Assembly: GCA_012064385.1 (NCBI GenBank) | Contig: QRDG01000473.1 | Span: 6,747,056 to 6,811,055 of the forward strand | From: Puccinellia tenuiflora | Lineage: Eukaryota; Streptophyta; Magnoliopsida; Poales; Poaceae | DNA length: 64,000 nt | Direction: 5' to 3' | Shown: positions 1 through 12,324 of the stretch, piece by piece | Numbering within the stretch: position 1 is the stretch's first letter | Layout: each line of letters begins with the position of its first letter | The notes under the pieces: generated by a model | The model's input: only the letters and a program-made list of their open reading frames with translations | Database searches by the model: none | Told to the model about the DNA's origin: nothing | Position numbers and translations under genes: made by a program

Positions 1-310
1 ATTTAAAGGAAGTACAAATCGAGGATGTACAAATACACACGATCCGATGTACAAGGATGAAAAGGGTTGTACAAGCTCGAATACCAAGGGAGTACAACAA
101 GTAATGGCTGTATTTATAGGAATTTTCCAGGATGAATAGCTCAAGCAATATTCATGGAGAAAAACATACTATAAGAGAAAAATGGATGTGCATGTTCGAA
201 TAGCAGGCATTTCGTAGTACAACTAAAGGACATTCCGTAGTACATAGACAGAAGATAGGATGTACAAGGAAAAAACTCAGAAAAAATAGTTGTACAACTA
301 CATAGTATTA
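1..310. repeat. GTACAA-motif cluster at the left edge
   Basis: About eight GTACAA or close variants (AGTACAA, TGTACAAG, TTGTACAA) occur in 300 bp, where a random hexamer would be expected roughly once per 4 kb per strand. No coding exon of gene A was found here; its stop codon is at 404-406. The same motif fills the other non-coding parts of the element. Confidence 0.75.
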
Positions 311-403
311 CATCAACTATTATTCAGTTGCACAAATGGTAAGCTTCTATTGAGAAAACAAATGTGATGAATAAGATGGTATATTTTCCTTTATTTTGGT
401 CTC

Positions 404-2623
404 CTATTTCCCAGATTCTTCACGAACACTCTCTGTACTAGTTGGTTCTTTATCTACATTGTCCCTTCTTAATCTTTTCATGAGAGCTGCACAAATATTG
501 TGAAACTTGTTAGTCCATAATAATTTTCCAATAATACGGATAGACATAAAATTATTCTGCAACAAAAATACGTGAAACCGAGTACGTTGTCACTTACTCT
601 TGTAATCTGGTGGAGCAAGATCGAAAATCTCTTTTGGCAACTCCACCAAGTTTTTGCTGCTGAACAACATAGTGTACAAGTACTCTGCCCTCCAGTCGCC
701 GATATTAGGCTGCAAGGACATATTAAGCACAAGTTAGATTTGTTGGTGTAAGGAAATTCAGTTCACAGCAAAAAACTTTTTTATCGAGCTTCATTACATC
801 GTTAGCCACTATTTCTTTATACTTCGACTTGTTCTCCTGTCTTTCATACACCATCTTATCTCCATCGAAGTGATAAGCGTATTGCAGCATGTAGAAACCA
901 CATTGATTGTTCCCTTGGGTTGGAACTTTTATCCTTGATCTTTTTTTGGCTAACTGAACCCAGTTTGGTTGTTTGCTTGCAAAGTATGCAGCCTCACCAT
1001 ACTTGCGCATCAAAACTAATTCCATTCTTTTCATCTGTGTTAGCACAAGAACGAGGTCATTATAACATGTCCCTTTAATCATGTGATAATATGCAGGGAG
1101 AAGAAGATAATGTTTTCATGTGAACTCAGCACTTACAATTGTCATGAGATCATAATGGAAGGAGTTGAATGTACGCAAATCCTTTTTGCCATAACTCAAT
1201 GAGTCAATTATCTGAACTGATTTTTTATATCTATTCATGACGTACAGGCAGTAGTGACTGCATTTGAAATAAGGCAGCAGTATCTGTTTTTAATAAATAT
1301 AGGGTGTTAAGTCATACACGTTTGTGTTATTTTTTTCAGAGGTAATAAAAAATAATACCCAATGAATTCTTATGAAAAAACTTACCAATTTTGAATTAAG
1401 AAGATTTTCTTTTCCTCTTGTGAACCTGTCAAACAACTTGACTGCTTCATCTATGTCAAACCCCTGTAACATCTCCTCATCGGTTTTCGAACGATTTTTT
1501 TTAATAAGACTTTTCACTTGTTTCAATTCAACATCAGATTGTTTCATTATACAAACTTGAAGCACATCCTGAAGTAAGTAGTTACGCAGTGTGAAAAATA
1601 TGAATCACAATATAAATCAAAGATACAAAAGAACAGTTTTAATGTTACCATGCCTCGAGGTCTTACTTTTATAAACTCTGGTGACAATAACACTCGTTCG
1701 CCAGTCTTGTATTGTTCAGAGGTGCAACGCCAGTCATCAATGATATAGTCCAGTACTGCACCTTCCATGCATTTTCCAGGGGTGAAAATATTCTTAATGT
1801 TTGTTCCAGTCAAAACATGCGTGATTGGCAAATCAGGGAAATTAACATCTTTCCCTTCAAAGAGCACAACACTGAAAAAAAGGTGAGTAGTGTTAGAATA
1901 CATAGCATATAATTCTTAATATAGTTCATAAGGCAGTATGTACAAGTAAAATTACTCACTCTTTGTACTTTTCCCGTGTTTTTTCACCCAGTATGACATC
2001 CAGCACCTGCCTTGCTAGGTTGATATTTTTGAACTTTAGCGGACGAAATTCAGCAACCTTTTCACACACCCTACTGGCAGGTGCAATTGGTCTTACCCCT
2101 GACAGTATGTCAGCTGAATCGACATATTTCCTCGCTCTATATTTTGGTGGAGTCTGCGAGTCTTCTGATCTTTGTAAAAGAGCATTGAAACGGTCGGGTG
2201 TTACCGCGTACCCATCCGTGCGGTGCTGATCTGTCAATACAGCGTAACCAGGAGCAGGCAACACTTGACTGCGTGGGGTTTTTATTTTGATCGTCTATGG
2301 TTTATCCGGCTTCTTCGGTTTTTTATTCTCCTCATCTTCCTGCTGGAAATCAATACATTTTTTTCTCTTCCTCCTCTGATACTCCATGCTGTAATTGGCT
2401 TGCTGGCTGGTTTTGATGATACCTTCTAGCTTCTTCTGTTTTTCTTCTTCATTATCATCGCCATCAATAATTACGAAAGCATTATCTCCGTGAACGTCAA
2501 TCTTGTTTGCATTGTCTTCATTTGTTAAGATTTCCGTATCTATGTCCATTTCCACTACAGCTGGACTGATGGTTGAGGCAAATGGCACCACAAAGAATGT
2601 GCCAGTAATTCTGGGCAGGTCAT
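404..2623 (-). other. Ulp1/C48 protease domain 2 of gene A
   Basis: Exons 2623-1958, 1871-1649, 1569-1386, 1283-1137, 1034-777, 712-597 and 486-404 join in consistent phase. Catalytic landmarks are His in KCSHYCLYVMN, Asp in QIIDSLSYG and Gln/Cys in PTQGNNQCGFYML. Phase is also kept from the last exon of domain 1 (donor 3007) into 2623, which argues for a single double-headed protein. An in-frame TAG at 2295-2297 (after KKPKKPDKP) separates the two heads. The last donor choices (777 and 597) are the least certain. Confidence 0.75.
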
Positions 2624-3006
2624 CTACAAGAAAATGAAGATAGAGTAAAGAAAAAAAATATATTAGCTGTTTATCACATTAATAATCTATAAGTAGTAGT
2701 TTATCACATTAATAATCTACAAGTACAACTAATCAGCTTCTAGTCTTGCAGATAGCGTATCATTAGTTCCAATTATAATTTTTGCCTACACAACAGTACG
2801 GCTGTTGCATGTGAAGTAGTAGATGAATTAACTGATTTGATGTACAGGCAATGAATGTTAATCAGCAAGCATCCTAATTTACTTATAGTTCGTACTTTCC
2901 TTAGATGGAAGTACGTGGCTTGCTTCCATGTATGTACAACCTCTTTTCCATGTATGTACAAGACTAATAATCCCTTAGTATGGGCCTGAATTGCAGATCG
3001 CCTTAC

Positions 3007-3735
3007 CTCTTTTATAACCAATCAACCCGAGATCTATTTTTATTTTGTTGCAGCACATGACAATGTACAAAATCCTTCTCCGTATGTCCAGCATGTTGCT
3101 GTTATTAAAGTCTAGCAACTTCCTTCCAGTGCAATACATTAGGAACATTAACATATAGAATCCACAGTTTAACCTGCATTAATCATTCAGAGTAATGTTT
3201 TATAGAGCTGTTTTTCATTTTTTATTTTTTATTTTTTTGCTTCATTGACATTTCTATATTATAAAATACTTACGTCTGTTCTTGATTTGGAACATTAATT
3301 TTGCAATAGGAGAAATCGTCTATGTCCGGCAGCGATTTCTCGTTGTTGCTTTTTCTGTATGCTTCCTTCCATATCTTCTTTAGAACCCTGGACAGTCTGA
3401 AGAATATCTGTTCAGATCTTGTTCCTCCCAAAGAGTCTAGAAGCTCGAACCTTCTATCCCTGATGTTCACTGAGACCATGAAATAGTGGCCTACTCCTCC
3501 TTTCACATCAGCTTCATCATAGAAAGGGATTCTTATCTGCGTAAAAGTTGCATTTAAATAAATCAGATTTGCCTGGAGCAACTAACATAAAACAAATACA
3601 AAACAAATTATTTGATGCGAAATAACGTACTAAGTCGTATTCTTCAAGACAACCATCTGGGTTGAATGGATCCATTGATCTCAGTAAGTTTGATATGAGC
3701 CGATCTGTCAATACTGATCTCTTTGTTACTCTCGT
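3007..3735 (-). other. Ulp1/C48 protease domain 1 of gene A
   Basis: Exons 3735-3631, 3536-3274 and 3173-3007 join in phase. The product shows the C48 layout: His in VGHYFMVSVN, Asp in FELLDSLG, and the Gln/Cys motif NQEQTLNCGFYML, which is formed across the 3274/3173 splice with Gln six residues before Cys. Upstream exons 4219-4143 and 4048-3869 supply the strand preceding the core. All catalytic residues are present, so this domain looks catalytically competent if made. Confidence 0.8.
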
Positions 3736-5079
3736 CTGATCGAAAAAAAAAGCATTGCCATCATTTCACAGATTAACCGTATGATTTATATCTGCTTGCT
3801 AATTAAGATATGATTACAATGATTAACAGATATATACAAAATAGACTGGTGAAGATAATTGAACTTACAAAGGTGAATAACGGTACCACTAGACGGCTTA
3901 AACCTCTTGTTTCTTCTCTTATTACGTCGACTATGATTTGTGCTACAAATGTATTAAGACAAGCTCCGTCTTTAAATGAATCAGCAAAAGTACCAAGTTT
4001 AACTTCCGTTTCGCCATGTATGATGAATGTTTTTTCCCTGTTATTTTACACAAGACAATTGCCAAACAGTAAGCACACAAATGCAACTTATGTAAGTTAT
4101 GGCATGCACTGGTTAAACTTTCGAAGCTTGATGAGTTTACCTATTATCCACGTTTGTGCAGATATCTCTGTGTAGCTTCTGTATGTCTTCTTCCACATTT
4201 TCCTTCTCTTCCATTGAATATTCATCAGTGCCTACATAGAACATTTTGAGTGAATCAATAATAAGGGTTGACATAGCTATAAACATGCCAAAAATTATAT
4301 TTCTTTTGCTATACCTTGGGTAGTACTTGGTGTGCCTCTTTCTTCCGTTTGATGTTCTGCCTGCTCAAGCTTATACTCCATCACTGCAGTGGCTTCAGTT
4401 GAGTTTTCATGACCAGGCAGATCATTACATTGATTCCTGGTGTCAGAAGGTGCTTTTGGTATATGGTCAGTAGTTTCCTGCATTACATTGTTACATGATA
4501 GAAATGTCAAGATAGAATTCTTTTCGTTCGCCAAAGAACTTTGCAAGAGTGGTTAGATTCGACAAAACATCCTTACCTGCTCGCATACTGTGTCTTGAAA
4601 TTCCTTTTTGGTTTCAAGTTTTGACATTGATTTGTCCTTTTTTGGCTTGAAAGAATCTAGTGTAACAACAAAACAAAACAAAACAAAAAATGCAGTTGTA
4701 TGTTAGTTGGCCTGCATTGGTTTTATAGTATTTAACTTAAATTGCAACAAAATAATTATAATAAATCTTTACCTGTTTGATTTGCATTAACAAGTTGGTC
4801 CTCTTCATCATTGTCAACAATTAGATTATTTATAAAGTACAGGGAGTCTGCATCAAGCGTTTCATCTACCATATAAGAAAACAATTAAAAATTACTTTAG
4901 AATCATAGCACTTATGAACTTCTCGATACGAAATATATATAAGAAAATTTGATTGTGTTTACCCTTGCATATTGTCTGTTCATGAAGATTCTCCCTAGCA
5001 GCAGATTCTTCTACGCCATCTCTCATAGAGGTCTCAACTGCGGTAGACAGTGTCATGTCCGTCTCTTTCATTGCCTCGC

Positions 5080-6700
5080 CTATTTCTGGTTAAAATATAG
5101 AGGCAACAGTAGTTTATTCAAACAGTACAATGAATGATCTGCAACAGTAGTTTATATCTCAATAAAAGCAGTCTCTACAGAAGTTTTGTTGTCTTTCTAA
5201 CCACCTGCATTCTCCAGCTGGGTCCTGTTACAGTCGTCTCCGAGCAAGAAAGCAGAAACAGTTGGATCTTGTTGATCCTGCTTACCGAAAATACGAAATA
5301 ATCAATTGTCGGATGTTTGAATCACTACAACCAACAAATATAATATATACTTATACAAGATACAGCATTAAATTACATTTTCAGCAGACGCTGTCTTGAT
5401 GTTATTATCCACCAATCCATCAACGGGCCCATTTCCTCTAGGAGAAGGCAACTTTTCTTTTATACCATTTTCTTCAGTTACCTGTTTTATTGAGCATTGG
5501 TTTTATCAATATCGGCAATATAACTAGTGTAGCATGATTACAGAGATATATGTAAAGATATAAATAGAGCACCTTGCTTTCCGGTTGGGGAACAATCTCA
5601 TTTTCTCTCTCTGGTTGGAGATCAATCTTCTCTGTAGCAGTAGATTCATCGTTCAGGTGGAGTTCTTCTACACCATCTCTCATAGAGGTCTAAGCATCAT
5701 ACTGGGAATCATTCCAGGACAAGCCATTCATTTCGTCGGTGCCTATTTGTTCTGACACATCATTGACCTAAAAAAAAAGGGTTATGATTAAAGTTTTGCA
5801 ACAGTATACAGTTATTTAATTTTCTTCATTAGTTAATACATGACCATATGGTCTAAAATAATTTTACTAATCGATTACCTCGCCAAGAGAAGTCACCACA
5901 TCGTTCTCTTCTATATTGTCAGCTTTTTCCGCTGCTGTGGACTGTGTCAAATCCGTCTCTTTCATTGTTTTGCCTATCTCCGAATAAATATAGAAGCAAC
6001 AGTAGTTTAATCAAACAGTACAGTGAATGATTGAAAACAGTAGATTATATCTCAATTACATAGAGTACAAGTTTTGCCAATAAGTGCATGTGTCTCTTCG
6101 TCACTATGCAAAGCAGTTTCTACAGAAGTTGCGCTGTATTTCTCACCTTCTTCATTCCCCAGGTGGCTCTTATTATGGTCATCTCCAATCAAGTAAGCAG
6201 AAATAGTTGGCAATTGTTCATCCTGCTTATCATAAATACGTAATAATCATTTGTCAGATGTCTGAATCACTACGACCAACAAATATAATATATACGTATT
6301 TACAGATACAAGATACAACATTAAGTTACACTTTCAGCAGACGCTGGCTTGATATTATTATCCACCAATTCATCAACGGGCCCATTTCCTCTAGGAGGAG
6401 GCAAATTTTCTTTTAAAACATTTTCTACAGTTACCTGTTTTATTGAGCATTGGTTTTATCAATATCGGCAATATAACTAGTGTAGCAAGATTACAGAGAT
6501 ATATGCAGAGATATAAATAGAGCACCTTGCTTTCCGGTTGGGGAACAATCTCATTTTCTCTCTCTGGTTGTGCAACAATCTTCTCCCCAACCCCACCCTG
6601 TTGCTTCTTCCTTCTTACAATCTCTGTTTGTTTTAACTTCCTAACAGGTGGGTGCTCATTAGTGATAGCATTCTGTTCTTTGTTGGCCTGCGTATTAATC
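5080..6700 (-). repeat. About 955-bp tandem duplication of gene A exons and introns
   Basis: The stretch 5376-5700 (exon with PRGNGPVD, then intron, then the VPQPESK exon) recurs at 6331-6655, an offset of about 955 bp. Upstream landmarks such as the AACAGTAGTTTA intron segment at about 5105 and 6005 repeat with a similar spacing. The duplication lengthens the linker between the mobile-domain-like region and the protease domains. Confidence 0.75.
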
Positions 6701-7640
6701 AACATGAAAGAGTACAACTTTAGGAATCTGTAAGTACGGCCATACATTATCGGATGTACAAGCAAAGGTATGAAGGGAGTACAAAGTGTGTGACATTAGT
6801 AGTACGTCCATGATCGGATGTACAAGCAGTCAAAAGTGATAAGAACAAGATTATGCAGATGTGAAGTACAAGATTACAGAGATATATGCAGAGATATAAA
6901 TGTAGCACCTTGCTTTCCGGTTGGGGAACAATCTCATTTTCTCTCTCTGGTTGTGCAACAATCTTCTCCCCAACCCCACCCTGTTGCTTCTTCCTTCTTG
7001 CATTCTCTGTTTGTTTTAACTTCCTAACAGGTGGGTGCTCATTAGTGATAGCATTCTGTTCTTTGTTGGCCTACGTATTAATCAACATGAAAGAGTACAA
7101 CTTTAGGAATCTGTAAGTACGGCCATACATTATCAGATGTACAAGCAAAGGTATGAAGGGAGTACAAAGTGTGTGACATTAGTAGTACGTCCATGATCGG
7201 ATGTACAAGCAGTCACAAGTGATAAGAACAAGATTATGCAAGTGTGAAGTACAAGATTACAGAGATATATGCAGAGATATAAATGGAGCACCTTGCTTTC
7301 CGGTTGGGGAACAATCTCATTTTTTCTCTCTGGTTGTGCAACAATCTTCTCCCCAACCCCTCCATGTTGCTTCTTCCTTCTTGCAATCTCTGTTTGTTCT
7401 ATCTTCCTAACAGGTGGGTGCTCACTAGTGATAGCATTCTGTTCTTTGTTGGTCTGCGTATTAATCAACATGAAAGAGTACAACTTTAGGAATCTGTAAG
7501 TACGGCCATACATTATCGGATGTACAAGCACGGTTATGAAGGGAGTACAAAATGTGTGACATTAGTTGTACATCCAGAAAGCTAAGGAAACTACAACTTA
7601 AATGATCGAATGTACAAGCATTCTCAAGTGATAAGAACAA
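6330..7640 (-). repeat. Triplicated exon-intron unit (about 385 bp) in gene A
   Basis: The segment containing the exon with the EHPPVRK, KQHGGVGEKI and NEIVPQPESK motifs, plus its GTACAA-rich intron, occurs three times in tandem: the landmark GCACCTTGCTTTCCGG falls at 6522, 6907 and 7292. A partial fourth match lies at 5572. Splice sites are kept in each copy, so each can add about 54 residues in frame. Confidence 0.85.
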
Positions 7641-8498
7641 GATTATGCAGGTGTGAAGAACAAGAATAAACTCGTGAGAAGTACACGTAGCAACAGTTGT
7701 GCAACACAAGTAGCAACAGGTGTGAAGAACAGGTAGAATCAATGCCATAAAAGTTGAACATATTGGAGTAGTAACATACAAAGAAAAGGAGTTCACAAAC
7801 ACGGCGAATTACCTTGCAACCAGCTTGTTTAATATAAACTGCAGTTTTATTTATCCGGGCTTTGGCAGATTCCACATGCGTCTGTTTAAACTGTCCCTGA
7901 ATTTTTTGTTTCTTGTATGACCCATCCATGTATTTGTTCACCGTACCACTCTGGTCGACACCAAAATCACGAAACATTTCTATGAGATTGCTGGTCTGGT
8001 TTTTCAGGAATTTTATATGTCTTTTCTCTCTGTCAACATCTTCTCCGTCTAATTTCACTTGACAATGTAGTTTGTCGCCTAAGATATAGTCGGTTGTCGG
8101 TATACTTTCTGCCAGTAGTTGGACCTCTGCCAATCTACTCATAATCTCCTTCAATACTTCGCTTTTGCATTCCAGGTTGCAATCATCATCAGTACTCCCT
8201 GTTCCAATCAATGCTTGTTGTATAAAAGGCTCCATATCGGTAGCAGGATGGATGGTTCCAGTCCTGAGTTCCTTACATTTGTTTTCTTCTGCCTGATGCT
8301 CTTCGAAAGTTCTGTAAACTCGATTACCTGGCGCCTTCCATTCCTAAAATCATAAAAATGGTTTGTCAGCTCAAAATGTGAATAAATATTGCTTTAAATA
8401 TTTAATTGTGGGACACGTAAAGACTGAACTTAGTGAAATCATATACAAACGAAAAACACATCTACATTCATACATTTAAAAGTAGAGAGGGTACTTAC

Positions 8499-9230
8499 TT
8501 TAATATTGCCGAATTCTATTCTGTCGTCCTTGACGATGCAGTCAGCATTTGCAATCTTCTCTAGTTTCTCTTCAAGCAGGCAATCAAGTCTAGGAGTATG
8601 TGTAGACATATCTTCATTGCGACCACATATCTATGAATCTAGATACATCAGCATCGGCCCAAGAGAGAAGCCCTCCAGATATGTCCATCTAGATCGTTTT
8701 TCCGACTGCCAATTCTCTGCTGATCTCTGTATCTCATCCACCACAATTTGGCAGTAATCCATATGTTTCATCTGGTCAAATTCCAGACCATCAACCATAT
8801 TTGGTTCTCTCTTTAAGCGCGCTGATGCTCCAACGCATATGATCTTGTTAAAGAAAATGAGGAAAAACACCTTCAGTGCAATTTTTCTCTATCTGGATCA
8901 GGCGAGTCAGTTTCATCTTTTACCAACTTCTCAAGCAGTTTTTGCCGGCATGATTTGGTTAATTCCTCCCCTTTTGCAATTCCTAACTCAGCCCTCAGCT
9001 TGTTAACAGCCGTGTTTTCTCCTCCTATTGATGGCCTTGGAGCTGTAAACTCTCCATTAGGCAATCCAGTCAATTTGTGGATATTATAACGGTTAACTTC
9101 TATCACCTTATCATGACCAAATGTAATTTTCATTGTAACCGGGTCAATCTTCATCATGCAGAAGCTCATGCAGTTTTTATTCATCGATGAGCCAATGTTT
9201 GTGTTCCGGAAAGCACCGAACCCTGCAGCA
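8499..9230 (-). other. Plant-mobile-domain-like region of gene A, with frameshift and stop
   Basis: The 3' half of exon 2 encodes a helix-rich block with features usual in PMD/Ulp1 transposon proteins: a strand followed by a tight leucine motif (HKLTGLPNGEF), a long hydrophobic helix (VFFLIFFNKIICVG) and a closing LGPMLMYLDS helix. The frame breaks after DPDRE in the T5 run at 8882-8886 and resumes one base out of register, then meets TAG at 8631-8633. It stays open through to the donor at 8499. The assignment rests on pattern only. Confidence 0.55.
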
Positions 9231-9483
9231 ATGACCTTATCTAACCATCCTTTGACTTTTTCCAGTTGCTTAAAGGCTTTCTTTACGGCTTTAATGGACA
9301 ACTCGCACTGCACATTACCCTTCTTAACACATTTGTCATTCTGCTCAATTGGTACAACACTCAGCACATCAGCATCAGGTTGGGAGTCATGCAGCACAAG
9401 CTGACTATTTAATTCTCCCAGGGCTTCATCCTGCTCAACATTGTAGTCGCTATCGCACTGTTCTTTACACTCTTCTCCTTCTT

Positions 9484-9505
9484 CCTCTTCTTCTTCTTCT
9501 TCTTC

Positions 9506-9537
<32 letters not shown>

Positions 9538-10120
9538 CTTCTTCTTCTTCTCTTCCATCCTTGAATTCCTCGCCTTGAGCATCTGCATCTTTTGTTTTGC
9601 GCTTTACATTTCTTCTTGGAATCGTGGTATTGCTGTTTGCTTCCAACGCAATCACTGTACCAACTCTGTCAGCGGTGTTAACTGTCTTTCTTTTCTTCGC
9701 AGGTTTTGCACCAACCTTGTTTTCTACTTCTTCTTCTTCTTCTCTTCCATCCTTGAATTCCTCGCCTTGAGCATCTGCATCTTTTGTTTTGCGCTTTACA
9801 TTTCTTCTTGGAATCGTGGCATTGCTGTTTGCTTCCAACGCAATCAATGCACCATCTCTGTCAGCGGTGTTAACTGTCTTTCTTTTCTTCGCAGGTTTTG
9901 CACCAACCTTGTCTTCTACTTCTTCTTCACTTCCATCCTTGAATTCCTCGCCTTGGGCATCTGCATCTTTTGTTTTCCACTTTACATTTCTTCTTGGAAT
10001 CGTGGTATTGCTGTTTGCTTCCAACGCAATCACTGCACCATCTCTGTCAGCGGTGTTAACTGTCTTTCTTTTCTTCGCAGGTTTTGCACCAACCTTATCT
10101 CTGACAGCATTGTTTTCTAT
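9484..10120 (-). repeat. Coding tandem repeats and (TTC)n microsatellite in gene A
   Basis: Three repeats of roughly 55-65 codons, each holding KVGAKPAKKRKTVN and ending in an acidic KDADAQGEEFKDG segment, follow a shorter degenerate copy. The last acidic segment has expanded into a GAA/TTC microsatellite (9484-9551) that encodes a run of glutamates. The repeats preserve frame, and each carries a basic cluster like a nuclear localisation signal. Large plus-strand ORFs across this area are antisense shadows. Confidence 0.8.
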
Positions 10121-10802
10121 TCCTCTCTTATTCACAGGTTTGGCAGCAACATCTGCCCTTGTACACGACTTACCTCTTTTCTTCCTTTCATACACGATTT
10201 CGCTGCCTTGTTGGTGCTCTTGGGAATATGTCTGAGCATCAGTTGTCTTCAAATCCATGATTATATCACCAATATATTGGCTTGTTGGCGATCTCGAAAA
10301 GTCATCTGCATATTAAATAAAGTTACTACTAGATATATGGAAAGAAAAAACTAAAGTATCCATGTTGCACAATGCATCTAATCAAGCTCTGAAATAGAGG
10401 GGAAATTAGTCTGCTTGCTAGTACATCCAATTGGTTCATCCATGTACTACGACACACGCAACTTCTGGACAATTAGAACTTAAACTTCAAACAAATTATC
10501 TATGCATGATGAGAGTTATAATTATCAACTACTAATTCTACCCATACTTATATTTTATATAAGGATGATCATACTCGAATGCCAGTGTAGTAAAAAATGA
10601 TGGAAAATTGACTGTACATCCAAGAATAATAACAGAAGTACAACTTAATGTTACTGGTTGTTTGGCCACGAATCATCGGATGTTTACGGAGAAAAATAGA
10701 TGTACACACAATCCCCAGTAATATTAACAAATGGTGAACAAATACGTCAGGGTTTCTACAAGTTGGAAGGTTTTTACCTGATTCTGGCTGCGTCGAAGCC
10801 AT

Positions 10803-11300
10803 ACTCAGCAAGGTCGTCGGTGCTAGCGAAATCACCGGTGTTGGCCGTCGTCTTCCAGACTCTCACCTGAAGCAAACCCTAGATTCCTTGGCGGCGGCGG
10901 CGGCGGCGGCGGCGACGGTACCAACCAGTGCGCCACGTCGATGAAGCTAATGTTCGTAGCAGGAAGACAGAGGCAACTCCAACGGTGACGGCGACGGAGA
11001 CGGCGACGACGACGGCGACGGCGAGGACAACGGTTTTGCTGGCGCACACCAGTTCCCACTCCGCGCGGCGGTTTCTCCGATGGCCTATCCGCCGTTGAGG
11101 CTGCTCTTATACTGCGGGGGCGACGGCAAAGACGGCGGTGACGGATTTTGCTGGCGCGCACCGGTTACCCCCTCCGCGCGGCGGTTCTTCCGATGTCCTG
11201 GTTGATATTTTGGTGTTTCCCTCTATGTGATTTGAAATAAGGGAAACGAATGCTTCTGGCGGGAGGAAAAGGGGCGAAGCGTGATGGGGCTTACGACTCT
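10803..11300 (-). promoter_or_regulatory. GC-rich promoter/5' leader of gene A with internal duplication
   Basis: The region upstream of the gene A ATG is GC-rich with CGG/GGC runs (10885-11030) and no convincing exon; the arginine-rich ORF on the minus strand is a composition artefact. A tract of about 50 bp around TTTTGCTGGCGC...CGCGCGGCGG is present twice, at about 11035-11087 and 11147-11200. This fits a CpG-rich plant promoter or leader. No TATA box was assigned. Confidence 0.45.
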
Positions 11301-11323
11301 AGGGGCAGGGGTGGTACCTACCT

Positions 11324-12140
11324 GTCAGCTTTTAGACAACAAACACTGTACTCCCTGTTATCCAGACTTGTACACCCATATAGTCACCACTTGTACATTT
11401 ACAACAGTAGGCACGTGAATTCAGCGTACAAAGTGTCGACTCCTGGATGTACACGTTTGACTGCGTAATTTGTAAACTCCAGACTTTTTGTCTTGTAAAT
11501 GGTAGAACAAAGCGTGCTCCAACAAGTCTACCGCATCTCATCCAACTGATGTACATCGACGAGTAGTCCGTCAGCTTTTAGACAACAAACACTGTACTCC
11601 CTGTTATCCAGACTTGTACACCCATATAGTCACCACTTGTACATTTACAACAGTAGGCACGTGTATCCAGCGTACAAAGTGTTAACTCGTGGATGTACAC
11701 GTTTGACTGCGTACAAAGTGTCAGCTTATTAACTTGTACACCTAGTTATGCAGATGGTTACATCTTAAATAGTAATCACGTGTATCCAAAGTACAAAACG
11801 TAGACTAATGGATGTACATGGCTTGGTACGTAATTGGAAGTACAAAGGGTGCTCCATCAGGAGACAACCATCTCAACCAATTGCCATACATCATCACTTA
11901 GTGGATGGTCTAAGTAGGAGTACAACTTGAATCTGTACGGAAGTACAAATAAATAGAAAATGATGCTTAGTGGATGTTCACTATTGGCTACATCTACCGT
12001 AAATGGGAGTACAAACCGTGATCCCATAAGAATATAACATTTGACCCGAATGATGTAAATCGAAAACAGTGCATGGTTAAGACAAAAAAAAACAATCTAC
12101 ATGCTGTGTGCCCATGGGAAGTACATCAACAATGAACACG
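11324..12140. repeat. Intergenic GTACAA-rich region with 246-bp direct repeat
   Basis: Between the gene A promoter and the gene B 3' end lies non-coding DNA rich in GTACAA/TTGTAC. The tract starting GTCAGCTTTTAGACAAC at 11324 repeats at 11570 for about 140 bp with few differences. Motifs occur in both orientations here. No gene was seen. Confidence 0.8.
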
Positions 12141-12324
12141 GAGAACATCAAACTACCCTCTCAAACTGACATAATTTTTTCACAATCATTACATACCATC
12201 CATTCTAGATACAACCGCAACAAAGTTTTGAGTTCGATAGATATATGTATCTGCCAAACGACGAGAAACACATCGTTCACACCAGCAAAAACATTTTAAT
12301 GACTTACAAAGTCAACTCTTCTAC

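Larger units (their letters stand above)
404..10802 (-). pseudogene. Gene A: plant-mobile-domain-like protein with two tandem Ulp1 (C48) protease domains, three lesions
   Basis: A multi-exon gene whose exons join in phase from ATG at 10802 to TAG at 404-406. Exon 1 is 10778-10802. Exon 2 (10305-8499) encodes lysine-rich repeats with the NLS-like motif PAKKRK, a poly-Glu tract, then a region resembling the transposon-borne plant mobile domain. Exons then include 8343-7813, three near-identical exons at 7453-7292, 7070-6907 and 6687-6526, and many short acidic exons. Two Ulp1 catalytic cores follow (exons 3735-3007 and 2623-404). Such C48 domains cleave SUMO-like conjugates in the nucleus. Lesions: a one-base loss in the T5 run at 8882-8886 and in-frame TAG codons at 8631-8633 and 2295-2297; both TAGs have open frame on each side. 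Exons between 4300 and 6300 are only partly resolved. One gene with two proteases is my reading; two genes transcribed in tandem is the alternative. Confidence 0.7.

Noticed and set aside
9575..10354. Plus-strand ORF of 259 codons
   Set aside because: Antisense shadow of the lysine-rich coding repeats of gene A; Cys/Phe/Leu-rich composition with no domain.
10832..11161. Arg-rich minus-strand ORF upstream of gene A
   Set aside because: GC-rich leader with simple CGG repeats; the phase-consistent start of gene A is at 10802.
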